64,000 nucleotides of DNA. Source: Chamaecrista fasciculata. Taxonomy: Eukaryota > Streptophyta > Magnoliopsida > Fabales > Fabaceae. The stretch's first letter is position 1. Every line of letters begins with the position of its first letter. Under the pieces are notes generated by a model. The model had not been told where the DNA came from and made no database searches. It saw only the letters and a program-made list of their open reading frames with translations. This document shows positions 1 through 15,919 of this stretch, piece by piece. The translations under genes and the position numbers were made by a program. The DNA is taken from NCBI GenBank assembly GCA_003254925.1, contig QANZ01017106.1:441300-505299 (forward strand), written 5' to 3'.

Positions 1-430
1 AAACGAAGGTTAACGCAGTAAGGAAAATCGGATGAAGTAGGGGACAGAAGAACCATAAGAAATTCAGGGCACGAACACAGAAAGGTTGTGGCTGAAAGAA
101 TCACACACAGCAACTACAAGAGGAAGAGAGCTTATAGATTCAAAATTGAAGAATTCCTTGCGTTTGAAATTTTAGAAAATTAATATACAATAAATTTTAG
201 AAATTCATGTACTGGATGACGAAGTTTTGCTCTCGCCACACAAGAAAGAAACCCAATTAACAAATTGAGGGGAAGAATCAACAACGACAAGAAGATGATG
301 ATGTGGAATCGCTGGTGTGTCCCAGCTTCAATAGCTATTCCACCGGCGAAGTTGCCGAGAGGATCCGCCGAGAGTGACGAGAGATGAGAGGGATTAATCA
401 CAAATAAGCTAAATTGGAACANACTTTTAT
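1..430 (-). other. possible edge of an unidentified gene (minus strand)
   Basis: Positions 180-401 read open on the minus strand (73 residues) and the stretch is less AT-rich than the following sequence, as an exon or 5' leader near a gene start would be. I recognise no family, and the ORF may be chance. A single ambiguous base lies at 422. If a gene is present it continues off the left edge of the window. Confidence 0.15.
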
Positions 431-981
431 TATAATCAAATCACACCTTACTTTTTCTAACTTTTTCTTCCATTTATACCCCTATACAATTTATCAATTT
501 CCTTACTTTTTATCCACCTACCACAATCATTACATACCCATTTTAATAATTTCACACAAATAATCAACAATCATCCAAACACCACTACAAAAATAAACAA
601 ATTTGATTATAATCAAAACATGATTATAATCAAAACAAATTCTAAAAAAAACGGAAACGAACTGACCCATAGTGACACAATATGAATATTCAATAGAAAA
701 CACACAACTCAATTACCGTTTGTGGAAAAAAAAATTATATAAAGTTAGTTTTAGAGAAGTTAAGACATCTGAAATATCAATTTGAATCCTCAAAAGTTAA
801 AATTATCGATATGTTCTGTATAATTTGGACAAATGAGTAGAGAGTGAAAAAATGTGAGTTTTATAAAATAAAAAAGTTATAATGATGCATACTTTCTCTC
901 TTTAAATAATACAAAATGTACCAATAACCCTGCAGAACTTGATATATTTGAATACTGATTACATGCGTATCTTTTATTTAG

Positions 982-1849
982 TAGGGGGTGACAAATGGTT
1001 GGGTTGGATTGGTTTTGAATTGGGTTGTAAAATGGTTGGGTCATAAAAGGGTCATCACTTATTTATGACCCATTTATATTTTCTAAATGGGTCATGACCC
1101 ATAAAATTAAGGGTTGACCCAACCCAATTATGAACTCATCTTAAAGTATTTATATTATTTAATTTATAAACTAATTAATTAGAATAATTTTCAAATTATT
1201 CAAATTTAGGACTAAATAATATTCTTTTTTCAGATTTTGGATTGATTTTCAATTTTCACCTTTTTCATATTTCTAAAAATTATATTTTGACCCCAATTAT
1301 TTTTAAAAAATTTCATTTTAGTCCTCAAATATCATGATCTAGGGACTTTTTTTGTAAATTTTGAAAATATATAGGAGCATTATGTAATTTTTCAAAAATT
1401 TGCAAAATTCATCAACTTTCCACTGAACTCACAGTTTGGTGGGACTAAAGTGCATTTTTTTTTCAAATTTAAGACTAACTTGTAATTTTATCTTTTTCCA
1501 ATATTATTCAAAATTACAATTTTGGTCCAAATTTTTTTTATAATTTTCATTTTAGTCCTCAAATGTTATGGTTTAGGGACATTTTTGTAAATTTTGAAAT
1601 TTTTTGGGGGGCATTTTGTAATTTTTGCAAAAATTTATAAAATTGCATATTCACCTCATTTCATGAAACTACGTAGTTTTAATATAAATTTGGGTTTGGT
1701 TGGGTAAATGAGTTTTACCCAATCCAACCCAAATTTAATGTGTCAATTTTGGACCCAACCCATCTTGACCCATTATCTAAATGGGTTGGGTTGGGTTGGT
1801 TAATTTTATGATTGGGTTGGTGGGTAATGGGTTGAGATTGTCACCCCTA
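982..1849. mobile_element. non-autonomous hAT-like element with GGGTTGGGTT-rich arms
   Basis: The left end reads TAGGGGGTGACAA and the right end is its near inverse TTGTCACCCCTA. Both arms are full of GGGTTGGGTT and CCAACCC motifs, so the termini can fold back on each other. The flanks share TATTTA but not a clean 8-bp duplication, so the exact borders are uncertain. No transposase ORF is present. The interior is AT-rich and carries diverged tandem 'tttagtcc' type motifs. Similar arms occur at 19911-20370 and 45452-45988. Confidence 0.5.
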
Positions 1850-2378
1850 TTTAAGGGTGAATAGCATGAATTTACTAATCTAAATGGGGATGACATGTTT
1901 TTTTGTTGATTTTTTTTTTTCGGTTTGCCAGTAGAATTTACTAACCCTTGTGTAGCAACAATTGTTTTGTGACAAAATCCCAAATTTGAGATCAAGTTAT
2001 AGTGGAATTAAAACATTTGGATGTTTACTCTCCTGTGGATTAAAGAAATAAAGTTACGTCATTGTTATAGTAACTTTTGGCTTAGTAATAAATGTTTAAT
2101 TTAACATTTGATATCAAAACTAAAATTATGGGTTCCATGTAAATTAAAGAAATAAAATTGCTCTCTTACTTAGCCTAATAATAAGCGTTGGGTCCAAGAG
2201 TTATGTTATAAGTATTTAGTACCATTTATAGGTTTTGGACCCAATTACAATTAACAAGGGCATGTTTGGCGCTGTCTTTTTTTTAACAGTGTGTTTGGAA
2301 TTGTCTTTCTTAATGTAATGGGTTTTAAGAAATTGAATTGCTTTTGAAATAGTATTAAGCTACTCATTTGTACATTTA

Positions 2379-3826
2379 GGGTCCGTTTGGTATGAAATAA
2401 GGTAAGTAAAGTAATTGGGTTTGCAAGGAAAATGTGTGTTGTAAAGGGAAAAGTAAAGGAGGGAATGTAAAGTAGGTAAAGATTTAAAATATTTGGTATA
2501 AAAAGGTATGAGAGGGAAAGGAAAATAAATATAAAAGGAAAATGACTAAAATGCCCTTTCCACAATCACCACAAGATTACTTTTTTATTTTCAAAAAGGC
2601 CCCTCTTCATTTGCTTCAGGGACTCATGTGAAATAAAAAAAATTAATGACTGGGGCCAAAATAGAATTCAAACTTTTTTTTAACAAACCTAAAAAAAATG
2701 TAATGGACCTTCGAAGCCCCATCCATGCTCCATCCCCATGGATGGAGCTTCGAAGCTCTATTGATGGAGCTTCGAAGCTCCATCTTCCATTAACGGTGAT
2801 GGCGACTGTCACTGAAAAAGGCGTCGGAAAAGAGAGAATAGCAGAGCAAGAAACAAATAACATGCAATGTAGTAACTTCAAACTGGTACGAAGTAACAAA
2901 ACAGGGAAAACAACAACAAAAACACAGAAAAGTGGAGCACGAATTAGACCCCCAACCTTCGATTTCGGCTACGATTTTCACTCTCAAATCTGGTGTCTAT
3001 ATGCCTCATATTCAAAAGGAAACAACACTGTTATTCAAATCTCTCTCTCAGACAAAAACGAAACGAATATCCCTCTTTTTATTCTCAGAAAAATCGAACC
3101 CCCATTTTGGTCCATGAGGTTGCGATTTCAGGAATTTCAGGAAGAAGAGACGAAGAAGACAAAGAAGAGAGAGGATGAGAGGGTATTTCAGGAATTTCAC
3201 AAATAATTCCTTAGGTAAAGATGGATTGCATAGGTTTAGTGAAAGAAAAAAAATAAGGACAAGTTATAAACATGTAATTTACATGTAATATGTGGATGAC
3301 CACATCCATGACCTTTGGATTCCATATCTCAAGTGTATAACATCTCCTCCATAATGCCCATGATTGTATGGTATAACCTCCCTTCATTAGTGTGCTTAAT
3401 GTCATATAATGTTGTCCTGTATGGTATCCTTAATGTACAGGTTATAAGTTACATAGCCCTCTTTATGTCTAGAGTACTATATAAGGGAGACTTTACTTTG
3501 TACATATTAGAGAATGAGGAATGAAATAATAAGATTATGGAGGATGAGTTCTTGAAGAATTACATTCATGAATCATATAGAATAGTTCCTGAAGAACTAA
3601 GTCTTTTTGAGAACACTAATTTGTGTATCGTCTTCTCTCTCTTATATCTATCTCTATATCTTTGTACTTCATAATTTATTTAGTTTATAGCAGGATATGT
3701 AATGTAATCTCATTTACAATGCAATCCCAATTACGTAACCTTAATTGCAATGCCAAACACTTGAGTTTATTGGAATCTGGACCCAATTACATTAAATAGC
3801 TGAATTACATCCAACCAAACGAACCC
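2379..3826. mobile_element. Tourist/PIF-Harbinger-like element (1.45 kb)
   Basis: Terminal inverted repeats GGGTCCGTTTGGT (left) and the inverse of GGGTTCGTTTGGT (right) are flanked by the trinucleotide TTA on both sides (2376-2378 and 3827-3829), the usual 3-bp PIF/Harbinger target duplication. The terminal and subterminal sequence matches the shorter element at 62177-62715. The extra length lies mainly around 3260-3690, which looks like a nested LTR-type insertion with a TATA-like box at 3477-3487. Open frames at 2646-3206 are not recognisable proteins. Confidence 0.6.
2741..2785. repeat. duplicated GAGCTTCGAAGCTC palindrome
   Basis: The 14-bp perfect palindrome GAGCTTCGAAGCTC occurs twice within about 25 bp, each time in the context ATGGAGCTTCGAAGCTC, with a third half-copy just upstream (TTCGAAGCCC). 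It lies inside the Tourist-like element and could form a hairpin or cruciform. Confidence 0.6.
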
Positions 3827-3829
3827 TTA

Positions 3830-5570
3830 TTGTTTGGATAATTTATTGTTAAAATGATTTAGTAAATAAAACAAAATTCACCTTTAAATATAACTTTAGA
3901 GTAGATTCGATTTTAGGTTCTCAATTTCTTATTAATAAAGAGATAAACCATGATTATTGTGGAAGAAAAATTATATATTAATCGTTAATAGATATGATAA
4001 ATTTTAATTTAGTCCTTTAAACATCATTATGTCAATTTAATTCTTCACAGATAAAATTCTTTTCATGTTATACTTATACCTAAATTTCATGTCCTATAGC
4101 CCATCCTCAATCCCATACTTTCAAGAATTAAATTTAAATCCATTTATATGATAATTGAATATTTCATTAAAATATATATATTTAATAAATTTAATGTAAA
4201 AAATTGATTATATACACGTGATTTAAATACAAAATAATGTTCTCAAACAATAATTAGGATAACTTAAACAAGAAATCCAAGTTATTTTAAATTATCATAT
4301 CTCAACAATATTATCTTTGAGCAACTCATAGATGAAGTACCAAACATAAGATTTGAAATTGCTCGTCTTCATTTAAATATTTGTTAAATAGTTTTTTAAC
4401 TATGTCATGTCGATGCATGCATTACATTATTAAAATTTGAGACTCCGACCCTTACAATAGAAATTGAGAAGAATACTAAAATAAAGCAAACGAGTTCCTA
4501 TTGTAGAGATTTTTTTAAACTTTACGTATTTGAATCAATTTAAAATATGTGTTTTTCTTTTGTGTGATAGATTTATCGTTAATAGCAAATAGCAATAACT
4601 AATTTATCTTTTTTTGGCTCACATAAAATAGAATTGTAAAAGAGTTTTCCCTAGCTCTGCCACAACAATACAAGTGATGAAATAGAAAAAAGTTATTCTT
4701 ATTCAACTAAGCACTTGCAAATAAAGCACACTAACAATTTAAATAAAATATTGACTTTGTTTCATTAATTTAAGTATAATCAAGAACTAAAAAAATTTAA
4801 ATAACATGTAATTAATATAATCAGATATTTAAATTAAATTAAATATTATAAATAAATTTTGTTATCATCAAAATAAATTAAAATTAAAGAATTTCTAAGT
4901 CTTGTAAGATTTGTTGAGGCCTTATGAGAAACAAATCTTGAAAGCTAGCACTAGGGTTTAGCTCATTTTTTTAGTAAGTTGAATCAATGAAATCTTTTTT
5001 AATTTGTGTGAATTAACTCATTTAACTTGTAATCCATGATGAGGAAATTCAGTAAGTTGATGGGTTAATGCACCAACCCACTTTTTTTTTTTTAAAAAAA
5101 AATGTTATATTTTTAAAAAATTATGGTATGTAAAAAAAACATTAATCTTAATATAGGACAATTAGATAATGCATCATCATCTTATAAATTTTAATATTAA
5201 AAAAGCACTTCATTTTAATAACATGTCACTAACTCAGACACGTGTTCATGATGTGTTCATGTCTGACACTCATACGATACTTATACAACACATAATTATA
5301 AGTTTTAAAATATAAAATTAATTTTTTATGACTTTAACATAACAAATAATAGAAAATAATGATACATATAATCTATATTAATTATTTATATATAAAGCCT
5401 CTAATATAAATAATTTTACTATATTATTATATATGTTCGTGTCTGTTAAGATACACAAAGCCTCTAATATAAATATATGTTGTGTCATATCCTATAATTT
5501 TAAAAATTTCACATACAAATATATCTATCTCCCTATCATGTATAGTAGTATTTTTCTTTTTTAATACACT
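3830..5570. other. AT-rich intergenic DNA, no gene seen
   Basis: This is strongly AT-rich sequence with many in-frame stops on all strands. I see no conserved ORF, RNA gene or clear transposon end. At 5236-5275 and 5430-5470 there are fragments resembling the GTGTCTGACAC inverted-repeat element found at 15564 and 40858. Confidence 0.5.
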
Positions 5571-5589
5571 TTTTTTTTGCCAGATTTTT

Positions 5590-6480
5590 TAATCTATTAT
5601 CTTAACAAAACAATGTCGCAGATTGCACAGTGTTGGCCAGCGATTGGGAGTGACAATGGTTTGATTATCCGGAGGCGATAGGGTGCTGCCACGTGTCTTT
5701 ATTCGGTGACTCCTCTCTCCATCATCCATCCCGCCTCTGCTTTTTCATTTCAATGGCTCCCATTTCAAATTCCCGCTGCCTCATCTCTTTTCAAATTTTG
5801 AATTTCAAATTGCAATCTACCACATTTCAATCATCAATTCAACATCACCAAAAGCAGAACACATTTTTCCCAACCTCCTTCTTCTCTCACCTACCATTCT
5901 CTTTGTCACCATTCCATCCTCCCAAAAATTCCATCTCCGTCGTCGCTACCCGCTCGCAGTTCAGCCACGAGCGCCGCCGTCGTCAGCCATGAGCGCCACC
6001 GTCGTCAACCACGAGCGTCGCTGTCGTCAGCCACGACCTTCCTCCTCTCCCCTCTCACTTTCTCTCCCGATCTATATATATCCTTACATGATTACAACCA
6101 CCGTCGTTTTCAAGTTGCATTTTCAAGTCGCGAGGGTAGGAGGAAGCAACGGCCGTGATGGTCGCCGGAGTTGCATGAATCGGTTGAACGACCCTCCTCT
6201 CAAAACCATTCAGGTTTCTCCTTTCACCTTAATCATCCTCATTCTCCCTTCCTCTTCTCTATTCTGACTTTTTCTTTTGTTTTGTTTTTTTCAGGTCATT
6301 TATTATTGACGAAGTTGGTTCGCTTTGTTCAACCCATTGTAAGGATGAAGATGAGTGTTTGTCATTTCCGTTTCAGTTTCTTACCCCTGTTCACCGATTC
6401 CGATTCCGGCCGACTCCGTCGAGGTGAGCTTCTGAGCCGTTTCTCATCTAAAATGTATTGATTTTAAACTGATCTTAGTA
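5590..6480 (+). other. GC-richer, exon-like block of unknown origin
   Basis: Base composition changes sharply to GC-rich, with a short CGTCGTCAGCCA-type repeat (about 5960-6030). Splice-like signals occur: a CAG/GTTTCT donor near 6210, a polypyrimidine-CAG acceptor near 6294 and a GAG/GTGAGC donor near 6423. An ATG at 5753 starts an 80-codon frame with no recognised homology. It resembles the 5' part of a host gene or of a captured transcript and sits upstream of the minisatellites and Helitron-type end. No protein family is assigned. Confidence 0.25.
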
Positions 6481-6486
6481 AGATTA

Positions 6487-6710
6487 GTGTATTATTGTGT
6501 AGAATGGATAAATGGATGGATGGATGGATGGACAACGCCGACTACCCCCCGGAGGGCAACGCCGCCAACACCCCGGAAGGCAACCACGACTACCCCCGGA
6601 GGGCAACCCCAACTACACCACGGAAGGCAACGTCGACTACCCCCCGGAAGGCAACGCCGCCAACCCCCGGAGAACAACGCCGACTACCCCCGGAGGGCAA
6701 ATGACACACG
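6487..6710. repeat. GC-rich minisatellite (about 25-bp unit) next to ATGG microsatellite
   Basis: An (ATGG)n run (about 6500-6530) leads into roughly eight diverged copies of a unit like CCCCGGAGGGCAACGCCGAC. All three forward frames stay open across the array because the unit lacks stops, so the proline/arginine-rich ORFs here are repeat artefacts. Confidence 0.75.
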
Positions 6711-6748
6711 TCCTCTGTAATTTTAAATCCACTTAAATCATTTATCTC

Positions 6749-7088
6749 TCCATGAAATCTGAACGCCCTTCATTGGGCCACCTGTCACAAATTTTTTTTT
6801 TTCAGAATCCCACACAATCAAACTCTCCAGGATGTCACACACGGAGAGAGAGGATTGGCGGCTACCTTCCGCCCGNAATTTTTTAAATTTCTTCCGCTGC
6901 GCTCCCTCTGTGATTTCCTAACAATTAGGTACTATCTCTGCTGTCCTAACATCCTCGACATCCATGAAATCTGAACGCCCTTCATTGGGCCACCTGTCAC
7001 AAATTTTTTTTTTTTCAGAATCCCACACAATCAAACTCTCCAGGATGTCACACACGGAGAGAGAGGATTGGCGGCTACCTTCCGCCCG
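6749..7088 (+). repeat. 127-bp direct duplication beside an ambiguous base
   Basis: Positions 6749-6875 are repeated almost exactly at 6961-7088; the only visible change is one extra T in the poly-T run. A single N (6876) sits directly at the end of the first copy. The unit contains GAACGCCCTTCATTGGGCCA and GGATTGGCGGCTACCTTCCG. The second copy runs straight into the 62-bp array. A contig-join artefact is as likely as a real duplication. Confidence 0.8.
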
Positions 7089-7482
7089 GATACCTTCCGA
7101 GGAGGGGTAATCGGTGATACCATCCGGGTGGAAGGTATCCGCCAATCCTGGAGAGTGTCCGAGGAGGGGTAATCGGTGTTACCATCTGGGTGAAAGGTAT
7201 CCGCCAATCCTGGAGAGTGTCCGAGGTGGGATAACCGGTGTCACCATCCGAGTGGAAGGTATCCGCCAATCCTCGAGAGTGTCCGAGGAGGGGTAATCGG
7301 TTTTACAATCCGGGTGGAAGGTATCCGCCAATCCTGGAGAGTGTCCGAGGAGGGATAACCGGTGTCACCATCCGGGGGGAAGGTATCTGCCAATCCTCGA
7401 GCGTGTCCGAGGAGGGGTAATCGGTTTTACAATCCGGGTGGAAGGTATCTGCCAATCCTTGAGAGTGTCCGAGGAGGGATAA
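7085..7482 (+). repeat. 62-bp minisatellite, about 6 copies
   Basis: The anchor GCCAATCCT recurs at 7141, 7203, 7265, 7327, 7389 and 7451, exactly 62 bp apart each time. The unit includes GAGAGTGTCCGAGGAGGGGT and GGTGGAAGGTATCCGCCAAT. Copies differ at a few sites, and alternate copies share variants (GTTTTACAATCC against GTGTCACCATCC), suggesting a higher-order 124-bp period. 62 is not a multiple of three, so the short ORFs here are shadows of the repeat. Confidence 0.9.
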
Positions 7483-8082
7483 CTGGTAAAAATTGTTTGC
7501 CCGCCAGATTGCCATTTCATCTAAATTCTAATTTTGAATTCAACACCAAGTGGACCAAATTGCCACTCCTTCCTTTGCCAGATTGCAATTTCAAATTTCA
7601 AATTTCCACTTCCTCTTCTTCATTCACTCCTCAATTTTCCTCTCCGACTTCCTCCCACCGTTCTTCTTCTCCTCCCTTGAATCTCACAGTTGTCTCTTTT
7701 TTCTCCTACTTCGCTGCAACATGCTTGAGGACGACGATTGATCATTATAAAGATGGATTTCTAATTATATAAATTGATCATTAGTTTTGGCTTATTTCTA
7801 AAAGTAGAAAGCTGAAATTGATTTGGTTTTAGAAAGATATTGAATTTATTGTCTTAATGCTGTGTTTTTGTTTTGGAGAGTTACAACTTGCAACCGAATT
7901 TGATTTTTTAAATTCTGTAACAAACTTACTTCTTTCTCAATTTTTTAACTTACTTCTCTATGAATTAACAATACTCTGTAACAAACTTTTTTTTGGTATG
8001 TAATGTTACTAATATGTGAATAGTATTTTAATTTCTATGTTATTAATATATATGTATGATGATATGTATGAAAAGGAAAAAA

Positions 8083-8111
8083 CCCGTGCGAACGCACGGG
8101 TCTTATACTAA
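8083..8111 (+). mobile_element. Helitron-type 3' terminus
   Basis: A perfect hairpin, CCCGTGCG-AA-CGCACGGG (8083-8100), is followed 11 nt later by CTAA (8108-8111) and then T. Hairpin plus CTRR inserted before T is the defining 3' end of Helitron rolling-circle transposons. The 5' TC end was not located, but the minisatellite block upstream would be typical cargo. No Rep/helicase ORF is present, so it would be non-autonomous. A related hairpin end occurs at 46416. Confidence 0.55.
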
Positions 8112-8264
8112 TACACTTAATAACGGAGTATTGTAGTAAAAGAAAGGAAGGTATCAAATTAAAAGTGAAAACACCATTTTGCCATTTGGATAGTAACTGT
8201 AAAAGCAAAAGAAGAAAATACCAAACTGGAATTGCACTGATACAGAGCATTTAGGGAGGAAGCA

Positions 8265-8332
8265 GCTTCTTCTTTTTTTTTTTTTTTTTTTNNNNNNNNN
8301 NNNNNNNNNNNNNTTTTTTTTTTTTTTTTTTC
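8265..8332. other. poly-T tract with 22-base assembly gap
   Basis: A poly-T run is interrupted by N from 8292 to 8313 and then continues as T. The gap marks an unresolved homopolymer. Confidence 0.95.
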
Positions 8333-8358
8333 CGCTGAGACCTTTTTGCTCGTGCTTC

Positions 8359-8366
8359 TATAAAAT
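8359..8366 (+). promoter_or_regulatory. candidate TATA box of TAR2
   Basis: TATAAAAT lies about 590 bp upstream of the TAR2 start codon. A plausible 5'-UTR intron runs 8513-8868 (CTG/GTAAAG donor; polypyrimidine, GGCAG acceptor), which would leave a spliced leader of about 200 nt. This is inferred from signals only. Confidence 0.35.
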
Positions 8367-8955
8367 CTACCATTTATATTATACTATAATATATTTCTTG
8401 TATAAATTTGCAAAAACAATCGGCAAATGGAACAGTGAATGTACCCGAGAACAAGAATAGCTTCACTGTCTTCGAGATCTAGCATCGAAATCCTGTGATT
8501 TTCATTTTCCTGGTAAAGCTAACTGGATTTCTTGGTTACCGATGTAATCTTGTGTCTCATACTATAAAAGTATCCAAGTCTAGACTTTTCGGCCTTTCTG
8601 AATATTGCAATGCGTTTCCTTCTATATTCTTGAACATGTTCTTGATCCTTTTCTCTTTTCATCTTCACAAGAATCAACCCCATATCTCTTTCCTCCAAGA
8701 TTTTCTATTTCCTGTTTTTCTTTTTCTTCGCATTAAAGACGTCATGGCTCTGTCCATCCATCATATTCATCATCATCATCTTCATCATCTTCTTGTCACT
8801 TGAAATCTCGTTTTCTGGTTATTATAGTTAATCTCATTCTCAAGCCTAGTGCCTTTTTTTTTTGGCAGGTGTTCAATGAGAAAATATTAAGACTCTGCTA
8901 TTTTTCTTTTCTGATACTCTTATTACTCTGTTCTGCTTCTGCTTCTCCTTCGACC

Positions 8956-14059
<5,104 letters not shown>

Positions 14060-14489
14060 ATCCATATATATATATATATATGATTATGATGTAAGTGTGT
14101 AATATTTGTAGCTATAGCTTGGGTGGATGCAGGATTGGGATTTTATTAATTTTATGTATATGCGGGAAGCTCGGGAACATATACAATTTTGTTTGTTTGA
14201 TCCACGTATAACATATGTGCTCTGCTCTCTCTCTCTCTCTCTCGATCTATATATATATATATATATATTATCTTATGATATCTATTGGAATGACTTGGGT
14301 TAATCCTTTGGCACAGTACGATACGTTCATTTACTACTAGCCATTTAGGAATTAGGAGCATTGTTGCTTATTCAATGCGATTCGTTGGCCTAATCCATCA
14401 TGTGTTTTCTTTAGTATAAAAAAAGGCAGTAATACGCGAATTCAACTTCTATGGTGTGCCAAGGGAACTAAAATGAATAAAGTATCTGG

Positions 14490-14960
14490 CCTAATAATTA
14501 GGAGACTCAAATAACAAGCTTACCCTAGGCCCAACGTGTAGTTGACCCTCAATAACCTTAAAGAGGCGAGAACACCCAAGAAGCCCAAGAACGCCCAAGG
14601 AAACAAGGGGCAAGGGCGCCAGGGAGGGAAAATTCCCATAAAGCAATAAGGAAATATTCCGTAATCAATTAGGAATCAATTAAAGATCAATTCAAGATCA
14701 ATCTTGATCCACAGTCAATCAGAACAATCATCCAGTAAGATCCTACTCACGAATTCTGCCTTGACTAGTCATCACCATCAGCACGCCTTACACTAATAAG
14801 GAAGTAACGTGGGAACCAAGGATCACAATCAGATCAACCAAAGATCACAATTAGATATCAAGAGCATTAATGACAAGATTACGCCAAATTGCTCTCCCCT
14901 AGTATAAAAAGGTCAAACCTCCACAACAGGGTAATTCTTGAAAGATATATGAATTAAAAT
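14490..14960 (+). mobile_element. LTR-retrotransposon LTR remnant
   Basis: This block downstream of TAR2 differs in composition from its surroundings. It has repeated AAGATCA/CAATCA motifs and a TATA-type box AGTATAAAAAGG (14902-14912) followed by a leader-like stretch, the typical layout of a plant LTR U3/R. TG...CA ends and a target duplication were not found, so it is probably truncated. No coding part remains. Confidence 0.35.
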
Positions 14961-15563
14961 TACAATCATTAAATTATAAGAACAAAAGGATTGACACACG
15001 TTGAGACATAGTGTAAACTAAATCGAGTCATTATCTCATATTATTAGTCAAAAATTTATTTGAAGAAGCAGGTTGGATTAGAGAGTGTTATTACAAGTAG
15101 ACATTTCTTGAAGCATGCACCAATGAAGAGATCGCCTACATACACATTACACAATACTAAATACAAAGTTGGCATTCTGACAACAAGTAGAATCCTTGAG
15201 AAATGGGAAAAAGGAGGAGTGTACCATCTTGGGCCTCATATTGGGCTGTATGGCCTTCCGAATTTTTTTTGTTTTCGTTTTTGAGGAGTGGAGGAGAGTG
15301 AGAGATTCAGCAAACACTTGTCCAGGAGAGACATGTCGGTCTCCATTTGTTAGAATATTTATAATAGGTTACTTAAACACTACTTTAGTTACTCAAATTT
15401 TGTTTTGGGTGACTAAATTTTTTTAGCAATATAGAGTTGCTCAAATCCTGACTTCTGAGCCTAGTGAATAGGGCCATAACTCAATTAGGAGAATCATACA
15501 GCCTCTTTTGGCCCATTTTGTTTCGGTTTTTTAAAGGATGCACACATGGGTGTTCTTTTAAAC

Positions 15564-15909
15564 CTATGAAGCATGGACACTGACACGGACACGGGACACG
15601 ACACGGACACGGACACAGCGACACGTCAAACTCTCAAAATTACGCGACACGACACGGCATATATTTATATATATAAATAATTAAATATTCATAATTTTTA
15701 ATGAAAAAATTAAAAATTACAATTTTTATTCATAATATATGTCATATCTATTATTATTTTCTCTTACATATCATGTTAAAGTTACAAAAAATTGATTTAT
15801 ATTCTAAAATTTATGGATATGTGTCGTGTCGGTGTCATACGAGTGTCGGACACTGACACGTGTCTGACACGGCGACACGCCTTCAAAATGAAGTGTCCAT
15901 GCTTCCTAG
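15564..15909. mobile_element. 345-bp terminal-inverted-repeat element, copy 1
   Basis: Both ends read GAAGCATGGACAC in inverted orientation, continuing into GACACGGACACGG-rich arms. The AT core contains TATATTTATATATATAAATAA. TTTTAAAC occurs on both sides (15556-15563 and 15910-15917) as an exact 8-bp target duplication, extendable to 9 bp with a shifted border. No transposase is encoded. Target size fits hAT (8 bp) or Mutator (9 bp). Copy 2 lies at 40858-41200. Confidence 0.75.
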
Positions 15910-15919
15910 TTTTAAACCC

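Noticed and set aside
2646-3206. 186-codon ORF on + strand
   Set aside because: It lies within a Tourist-like element, has palindromic and low-complexity content, and resembles no protein family.
6487-6736. Proline/arginine-rich ORFs in three frames
   Set aside because: They are produced by a stop-free GC-rich minisatellite; codon frame is not selected.
7085-7482. Possible CRISPR-like regular array
   Set aside because: The 62-bp units are contiguous with no unique spacers and the genome is a plant: a simple minisatellite.
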